A stretch of DNA of 64,000 nucleotides from Wurfbainia villosa (lineage: Eukaryota; Streptophyta; Magnoliopsida; Zingiberales; Zingiberaceae): positions 38,094,113 to 38,158,112 of the forward strand of contig CM045987.1 of NCBI GenBank assembly GCA_025175895.1, written 5' to 3'. A program made the position numbers and the translations under genes. The notes beneath the pieces are model-generated. The model ran no database searches and was not told where the DNA came from. It saw only the letters and a program-made list of their open reading frames with translations. Shown piece by piece: positions 57,415 to 64,000 of this stretch; position 1 is the stretch's first letter; each line of letters begins with the position of its first letter.

Positions 57415-59975
57415 ATGGGAGCTCCAGTACTGTTGGTAAAGAAGAAAGATGGGTCTATGCAAATGTGCATAGACTATCGAGCGCTAAATAATGTGACGAT
57501 CAAGAACCGGTACCCTTTACCGTGGATTGACGACCTGTTCGACCAGTTAAAGGGTGTCACCGTCTTCTCTCAGATTGATCTGAGGTCTGGCTATCATCAA
57601 GTGAAAGTGAAACTAGATGATATATCGAAGACGGCTTTCCGAACAAGATACGGACGTTGTGAGTTCGTAGTTATGCCTTTCGGAGTGACGAATGCACCTG
57701 CTATGATCTGCTGAATCGGATTCTTCAGGAAAATCAACTGTATGCAATGTTCTCCAAATGCGAGTTCTAGCTCGAACAAGTATCATTTTTGGGTCATGTT
57801 ATATCCAAGCACGGAGTGATGGTAGACCCAATAAAGATTGAAGCCGTGAGTAACTGGAATCGACCAAAGAATGCCAGCGAGATCAGAAGCTTTCTTGGGC
57901 TAGCAAGCTACTACAGGAAGTTTGTAGAGAACTTCTCTAGGATTGCAGCCCCTATGACAGTCCTCGCCAGAAAGAACAAGAAATATGAGTGGACGGAGGC
58001 CTGCGAGAGGAGTTTCACAAAATTGAAAAGGAGACTGACCAGCGCTCCAATCCTTGCCCTTTCGGACAGTAACGAAGGCTTCGACATGTACAGTGACGCT
58101 TCCAAGGTGGGACTCGGAGTTGTACTCATGAAGAATGGCAAGGTCATTGCCTACGCCTCTAGGCAACTCAAAGAACATGAAAGGAATTATCCCACCCACG
58201 ATTTAGAGCTAGCGGTCGTGGTCTTTGCTCTCAAAACATGGAGGCATTATCTATATGGAGCTCAGTGTAGGATTTATACAGACCACCAGAGTCTGAAATA
58301 TTTCTTCACACAGAAGGACCTGAACATGAGGCAACGCAGATGGCTCGAGCTCGTCAAGGATTATGACTGCGATATCTTCTACCATCTGGGGAAAGCAAAC
58401 AAGGTGGCTGATGCACTCAGCAGGAAGTCCTGCGCCACCTTGATGTCTCTATCAGTGTTATCTCGGCCCTTAGAAAAGGAGATTATGCGTTACGGGGTTG
58501 AAATCATTTCCAGACAGCTCTCGACCATGACGATAGCACCGACGTTGTTCGATGATATACTGTAAAAGCAAGCTCGTGACCCAAGCATTTAGTGGATCAA
58601 GCAAGAGGTCCTAGAAGGAAAGGACGACGGGTTTCGTATCTCTGATAGTGGAGTACTCTACCTCAGGGATCACTTGTGTATTCCCGACGATCCAGAATTA
58701 CGGAAGAAGATATTTGAGGAAGCTCACGGAACTCCTTATGCGATGCATCCTGGAACCACCAAGATGTACCAAGACCTGAAAAGAAAATTCTGGTGGTTTG
58801 GAATGAAAAGAGATGTGGCTCAGTATGTCAGTACCTTCCTGACCTGCCAGAGGGTTGAAGCAGAACATCAGAGACCTGGAGGAACACTGTAGCCGATCCA
58901 GATTCCAGAATGGAAATGGGAAGACATTTCTATGGATTTCATCTCAGGATTGCCCAAGATGACAAATGTTTATGATGCTATATAGGTAATTGTGGACAGA
59001 TTGACGAAGTCTGCCCACTTCTTAGCAATCAAGATGACCTATTCGACAGAGCAACTGGCTCAGTTATATGCTAGGGAAATTATCAGACTACATGGAATTC
59101 CTAAGACCATCATTTCTGACAGAGATGGTCGCTTTATTTGCCATTTCTGGGAATGTGTTCAGAAGGCCCTAGGCACGAAGCTATTGTTCAGTACTGCCTT
59201 CCATCCCCAGAGGGACGGACAGACCGAAAGAGTAAATCAAGTACTAGAGGACATGTTAAGCGCTTGCGCCCTAGATTTCAAAGGTAGTTGGTGCCGATAC
59301 TTATGTTTGGCAGAATTCGCCTACAACAATAGCTACCAAGCTACTATTGGAATGGCACCCTACGAGGCTTTATACGGGAGGAGATGTAGATCTCCTATAT
59401 GCTGGTGCGAGGGTGGTGAAAAGAAGGGGATGGGACTCCAGACGAACTTCATCAACGACACCACCCGAGCTATACAGAACATCCGTCAGAGAATTGAAAC
59501 TGCTCAGAGCCGTCAAAAGAGCTATGCGGATATGCGGCGTAGACCATTAGAATTCGAAGTCGGGGACCTGGTATTCCTCAGAGTGGCCCCTATGAAGGGA
59601 GTGATGAGATTCGGAAGGAAGGGTAAGCTGAGTCCGCGCTATGTGGGATCGTATCCGATATTGTAGAGGGTTGGAAAAGTAGCTTACAAGCTGGAGCTGC
59701 CTCAAGAGATGTCGGCTATTCACAACGTGTTCCATGTTTCTGTGCTCAAGAAATGCATTTCCAGTGTGGACCAAGTGATCGAGCCACAAACAGTACAAGT
59801 TTAAGAGGACCTGAGTTATGAGAGTCGGCCTATCCAGATACTCGACCGAGAAGTCAAGAGACTAAGGAACAAAGAGGTGTCATTAGTAAAGGTCCTGTGG
59901 CAGAATCAACGGTACGAAGAAGCTACCTGGGAACGCGAGGAGGACATTAAGCAGAAGTACCCAGAATTGTTCTAA
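57415..59975 (+). pseudogene. TEK-1 gypsy pol with chromodomain, deleted
   Basis: It opens inside RT (GAPVLLVKKKDGSMQMCIDY) and keeps the first catalytic Asp (QIDLRSGYHQ). At about 57710 about 30 codons are missing, including the catalytic FIDD block, and a stop follows. RT resumes to RNase H (57789-58565) with D103, E140, D165 and D208. Integrase begins with a damaged HHCC finger (FLTCQ for CLTCQ) near 58740-58860. A TAG near 58983 splits it. The core has D2, D43 and E79 with D-35-E spacing. A TAG near 59663 and another near 59801 precede the chromodomain, which ends at TAA 59973-59975. Chromodomains guide insertion into heterochromatin in this lineage. Confidence 0.94.
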
Positions 59976-60011
59976 GTTTCGAGGATGAAACTTTTAAAAG
60001 GTATGAAGGAT

Positions 60012-62873
60012 TGTAACGCCCGTAAAATTTCTAGCAATTTTACAAGAATTTTTGGCTTGATGATAATGGGCTTTATGTGGGCTCTTTCAAAAATAAAAGA
60101 AAATAAGCCAAAAAGGATGCAAGGCCTAGGAATTGAACCCCAAACCTCTAGATAGCCAAGCCCTATAGATGGATCCACTAACCAGAAGGCCAACAAGATT
60201 ATATTATTAGAGGAATATGGGAAATTATAGTTATGGGTAAGGGAGACTAAGGGACTCTTCAAATGAATAAATAGGGGGGAATGAAGAGACATGAGTTATC
60301 AAGTTGATTTTCTCTCCTCTCATCCTTTTACTCACCGAGATCCACTTCTCCTCCCCATTCTCATCCCTTGTCCAAAATTCATCCAAGCAATACGAAAGGC
60401 TAGGTTACTTCCCTTAGGTCATCTTCCAACCAAAAAGCAAAGCGAAGGATGTAAGTATCCCCTCACCTGCATACAAGTAGCTTTCCGATTGAAGTTTTGT
60501 ATCAAACCCCCCATGAACCATTCAGCCAACCCTTGCTTTTGATGTTTCAATGAAGTTCTATACCCTATTTTATATGCATATGATGATGTTAGGATGTTAA
60601 GTGGATTAGGTTAAAAGTTCAACCCCAAAAGCCTCCATGAACCATTCGGCCAACCTTTGATTTTGATGTTTCAATGAAGTTCTATACCCTATTTTGTATG
60701 CATATGATGATGTTAGGATGTTAAATGGACTAGGTTAAAAGTTCAACCCCAAAAGCCTCCATGAACCATTCGGCCAACCTTTGATTTTGATGTTTCAATG
60801 AAGTTATATACCCTATTTTATATGCATATGATGATGTTAGGATGTTAAATGGATTAGGTTAAAAGTTCAACCCCAAAAGCCTCCATGAACCATTCGGCCA
60901 ACCTTTGATTTTGATGTTTCAATGAAGTTCTATACCCTATTTTATATGCATATGATGATGTTAGGATGTTAAATGGATTAGGTTAAAAGTTTAACCCTAA
61001 AAGCCCCCATGAACCATTCGGCCAAACATTGTTTTTGAGGTTTCAATGAAATTCTATACCATATTTTGTATGAATATGATGATGTTAAGATGCTAGATGA
61101 AGATAACATGCTCTTGGTTAAGTTAACATGTGTTTTATGTTTAGGTGAATTCATGTTGACTTGTGATATTAAATGATGCTAGATGAAGATAACATGCTCT
61201 AGGTTAGGTTAACATGTGTTTTATGCTTAGATGAATTCATGTTAACTTGTAATATTAAATGATGCTAGATGAAGATAACATGCCCTAGGTTAGTGTTTAC
61301 TTCCTCTTGATGTTTATACCTTATGCCATGCCCTATATGTGTGTGATATTAAGATATGTTTGGAAATGAATATGATATGATTATGAAATGAAAAATGATA
61401 TGTTTATGAAATGAAATATGATATGTTCATGAAGTGAAACATGATATGTTATGAAATGAAGTATGATGTGATTATGAAATGAAATATGATATGTCATGAA
61501 GTGAATTATGATATGTTATGAAATGAAGTATGATGTGTTTATGAAATGAAATATGATATGTCATGAAGTGAAATATGATATGTTATGAAATGAAGTATGA
61601 TATGTTTGTGAAATGAAATAAGATATGTTATGATAAAAAAAAGCATATAAGTATTTTACCTTCTGCATGGCTTGTACCCGGACCCTAACAAGGTCCAAAG
61701 GGATGGGCTCCTAAGATGCCCTAGGCCGACAGACTAAGATCGGGCCTAGGATGGGCTTCTATATATGATTGCCCCTAGGTCGACGGACTAAGATCGGGCC
61801 TAGTACGGGATGGGCTCCAAGATGCCCTAGGTCGATGGACTAAGATCGGGCCTAGGATGAGATTCTACGCTATGACGATGGCCCCTAGGTCTACGGACTA
61901 AGATCGGGCCTAGTAACCTAGTAGGTTCGAGACTTGCTACCTCGGGTCTATTTAGGGATGCGCGCTATGATGATGATGGTGTGGTACAATGTCGGGCCCA
62001 AATATGTTGAGATTTATGTTTACGTACCTATAATATATGTTTTCAAAGAGCATCCTGCATATGTTTACATGATATGATTGTTTTGTTCACATGTTATGAT
62101 TGTTATGTTTACATGCTATGTTGCTATGTTACACATGTTGTATGTTATGTTTGATTATGTCATATATGTGCATGATATGTTGCTATGTTACATATGTTGT
62201 ATGTTATGTTTGATATGTCATATATATGTTGCTATGTTACACATGTTGTATGTTATGTTTGATTATGTCATATATGTGCATGATATGTTGCTATGTTACA
62301 TATGTTGTATGTTATGTTTGATTATGTACATGATATGTTGCTATGTTATATATGTTACATGTTATGTTTGCTCATATTACTTATGCTACATGTTATGTTT
62401 GCTTACGTCATATATGTTATATGTTATGTTGCTTATATGTTATGAATGTTCCATGCCATGCTTAATGTTGATGTATGGTTTTTGTGAGTAGGACAGGATC
62501 TTGCTAAGCCTATGTGCTTATAGTTTATTTTTCCCTTGTACTGCAGATAAGGGTAAGGGATGGATAAACTAAAGGGAGCAACAGGAGGGGCCAAGTGTGT
62601 GTGGTAGTGGCATGGTGGAGGAGATCTGTTATGTCCTTATAAATGTTTCCTTATGATGATGATGTCTATGGACTTGAACTAAGCACTAAGTACTTATGAA
62701 ATAATGATGCATGCTCTATGTTAAGAAGAAGTATCTATAAATGACGATGCATGTTTATGTTCAAAAGAAAAAAAAATGTGTCTAAAGTCTTCCACTATAA
62801 GTAGTACGATGTATGTATGTACGGTCGCGTCACCCGCCGCCCCTCCGGACCCTAGGAAAGGGCGGGCATGACA
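60012..62873 (+). repeat. TEK-1 3' LTR
   Basis: 2862 bp, close to the 5' LTR throughout. It contains the same repeat tiers (124-bp at 60510-61084, 86-bp, AT-rich, GGACTAAG and TATG types). A TATA-like ATAAATAG is at 60267-60274. It ends GGGCATGACA. Confidence 0.94.
60510..61084 (+). repeat. 124-bp tandem repeat in the TEK-1 3' LTR
   Basis: Units at 60510, 60634, 60758, 60882 and 61006 (partial), all exactly 124 bp apart. Confidence 0.95.
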
Positions 62874-63451
62874 CATATGATTGGCTCTAGGTCTTTCACT
62901 AACATATAGAAACAATATACTAGTAAATTAGTATGTTGTCGTGTGATGGAAATTAATCGTAACTGATGATATTTGCAGGACATGGATACATGGCAGATAT
63001 TCACGGACGTGGAGACCATTGGTGTCTACATAGCAGGTGGGTAATTTCCTACCCTAGTCAAGTAGATGTAATCGCATTCAGATTTAGTCATAAATATGAG
63101 CATGTTAGGTGTTAATATTATCTTGATCTTTCTCTTATTTATCTTATGCTTGATACTTGTCGTTGGCTATATTTACTCAAAGGTTGATATCACATTTCCT
63201 TTATTATGATTTAGGGTTATATATATGATTTAAATAGGCCAAAATGTTTTGCAGGGTGTAGATGTTGGAGTACAGATGATAACCTGATTTGTAAATTGGG
63301 TAAAGGTTCATCCGTGGGTAGGTAATGTCTTAAAGGTAGGATTTATTCCAATACCCATATGTTACATACTTATTACCAACCATGTGTTGTGTAATGGTTA
63401 AGTGAAGGATGATTAGTGTGTCACTATGGACTGGTGGTCCCAGCTTGATAT

Positions 63452-63615
63452 GATTAGTCAAGTATGACTCTCTACAGGATAGAGAGTGCATCGATTAGTT
63501 GAGTATGACTCGCTACAGGATAGAGAGTCCATCGATTAGTTGAGTATGACTCTCTACAGGATAGAGAGTGTATTGATCAGATGGGTACGACTCTCTGTTG
63601 AACAGAGAGTTTGTG
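63452..63615 (+). repeat. 41-bp tandem repeat, each unit a hairpin, 4 copies
   Basis: Units start at 63452, 63493, 63534 and 63575, exactly 41 bp apart. Each contains ACTCTCT-ACAGGAT-AGAGAGT or a variant. In the fourth the loop changed and the stem grew to ACTCTCTGTT-G-AACAGAGAGT. Confidence 0.93.
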
Positions 63616-63714
63616 GTAAATGTTTGTACGTGTGACAGCACATTCATGTCATTTGCATGCATTCTGACGACATAGTCTCCCTTGGGGTTGAGAGAGTCGT
63701 CAGTCATCTTGCCT

Positions 63715-63975
63715 CCCAGGTTACTCCCCGAGGAGTAACTGGTGTGAAGATAGAGCATTTGTTGTGCTGCACTCTACCACTATAGACGGTGGTAGTTGGA
63801 GTTGCATGTAGTTGTCCTGGGTGCGTGACACTCGACCACTCATTGGTAGTGTCAGTCGGAGTGGCCAGTAGCAGGGACCCCCGTTGTGTAGAGAGCTCTT
63901 TATGCTCATATGCTACTTGATCATACTGCCCACTCAGCCACTCTAGAGCGGTGGTTGGTGTAGAGTTGGGACAGT
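63715..63975. other. Series of inverted repeats
   Basis: GTTACTCC-CCGA-GGAGTAAC (63719-63738), CTACCAC...GTGGTAG (63774-63794), GACACT...AGTGTC (63827-63862) and ACTCTA/TAGAGT pairs near 63938-63966 follow each other. They continue the hairpin-rich character of 63452-63615. Confidence 0.65.
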
Positions 63976-64000
63976 TATCATGTCGTGCCACCTAAGCCAC

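Larger units (their letters stand above)
45320..62873 (+). mobile_element. TEK-1: Ty3/gypsy chromovirus (Tekay-like), internally deleted
   Basis: TSD CATAT at 45315-45319 and 62874-62878. LTRs of about 2.9 kb begin TGTAACGCCCG and end GCGGGCRTGACA. The interior is 3014 bp, lacking gag, protease and the first part of RT. Pol order is RT, RNase H, integrase, with a chromodomain at the end, as in chromoviruses. Long LTRs and a chromodomain fit the Tekay lineage. ANG-3 is nested in the 5' LTR. Confidence 0.93.
27333..62904 (-). mobile_element. ANG-2: Angela-like copia element, inflated to 35.6 kb by nested insertions
   Basis: The LTRs are 27333-29170 and 34594-62904 (the latter split). The TSD TATAG is at 27328-27332 and 62905-62909. 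On the minus strand the order is 5' LTR, PBS, leader, gag-pol, PPT, 3' LTR. The 5' LTR carries SIRE-3 and TEK-1, and ANG-3 inside TEK-1. Without the insertions the element is about 9.1 kb. Confidence 0.93.
34594..62904 (-). repeat. ANG-2 5' LTR, split three ways
   Basis: The pieces are 34594-35983, 44898-45319 and 62879-62904, together about 1.84 kb, matching the 3' LTR. SIRE-3 sits after 35983 and TEK-1 after 45319. Sequence across each junction rejoins perfectly to the 3' LTR once the duplicated 5 bp is counted once. Confidence 0.93.
62910..64000 (+). mobile_element. Continuation of the flanking sequence (probable LTR, right part)
   Basis: It follows the ANG-2 target duplication and rejoins 27332. 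No coding domain was recognised. TTTGCAG/GACATGG near 62980 and TTTTGCAG/GGTGTAG near 63254 look like splice acceptors, but open frames after them are short. It contains a 41-bp hairpin array and several inverted repeats. It may be the R/U5 part of an old gypsy LTR. A non-coding host transcript is an alternative. Confidence 0.4.

Noticed and set aside
62970..63270. Host gene exons suggested by TTTGCAG/G and TTTTGCAG/G acceptor-like sites
   Set aside because: Open frames between the sites are short and lack any protein similarity; an LTR or non-coding transcript fits better.
1..64000. CRISPR array, bacterial operon or prophage
   Set aside because: Repeats have no unique spacers of uniform size, there are no cas-like genes, and all coding similarity is to plant LTR retrotransposons.

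Overview
This window is plant nuclear heterochromatin made almost entirely of nested LTR retrotransposons. No host protein-coding gene, rRNA, tRNA or CRISPR array could be supported. A flowering plant is indicated by the Ty1/copia lineages (Angela/BARE-like, Tork-like and SIRE/Maximus-like), by a Ty3/gypsy chromovirus with a C-terminal chromodomain, and by primer-binding sites complementary to plant initiator Met-tRNA (TGGTATCAGAGCC type). The species cannot be named from this sequence. Element names used here (SIRE-1, ANG-1 and so on) are labels for this window only.

Left half (1-25.8 kb). The left edge holds part of a minus-strand SIRE-like element (SIRE-1): an AT-rich minisatellite, two short ORFs (a heptad coiled coil and a double zinc knuckle), the primer-binding site (PBS), one LTR (1309-2377), and on the far side of that LTR a polypurine tract (PPT) and 3' region. 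After a possible SINE and a truncated LTR comes a decayed plus-strand copia element (TORK-1: 3612-5195, 21203-24439 and gag at 25586-25843). It was split by a SIRE-like, gag-only, minus-strand element (SIRE-2, 5196-21202, TSD GAAAC). SIRE-2 was itself hit by ANG-1 (5792-14666, minus) in its 3' LTR and by an insertion in gag that is now a solo LTR (16954-18846, TSD GGTGG).

Right half (25.8-64 kb). A probable old LTR (25844-27332, continuing at 62910-64000) was split by ANG-2 (minus, 27333-62904, TSD TATAG). The 5' LTR of ANG-2 then received two plus-strand insertions: SIRE-3 (35984-44892, TSD GACTT) and the chromovirus TEK-1 (45320-62873, TSD CATAT). TEK-1 was then hit in its own 5' LTR by ANG-3 (45454-54226, minus, TSD CAAAC). 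The order of insertion at the right is therefore flank, ANG-2, SIRE-3/TEK-1, ANG-3. ANG-3 is the youngest by nesting and by near-identical LTRs.

Every gag-pol is broken by stops, frameshifts or deletions. SIRE-3 (pol domains and YVDD all present) and ANG-3 are the best preserved. The most interesting signals are non-coding: (1) a roughly 60-nt stem-loop present both before and after pol in SIRE-3 but only once in pol-less SIRE-2, which suggests how pol was lost; (2) a palindromic CAGTCGACTG cluster upstream of the TATA box in SIRE-family LTRs; (3) duplicated leader hairpins, one with a GNRA loop, that could be packaging signals; (4) two LTRs sandwiched between a PPT and a PBS, the signature of tandem or recombined elements; (5) a patch of indels at CAG/CTG sites in ANG-3 that looks like a sequencing artefact at methylated CHG sites.
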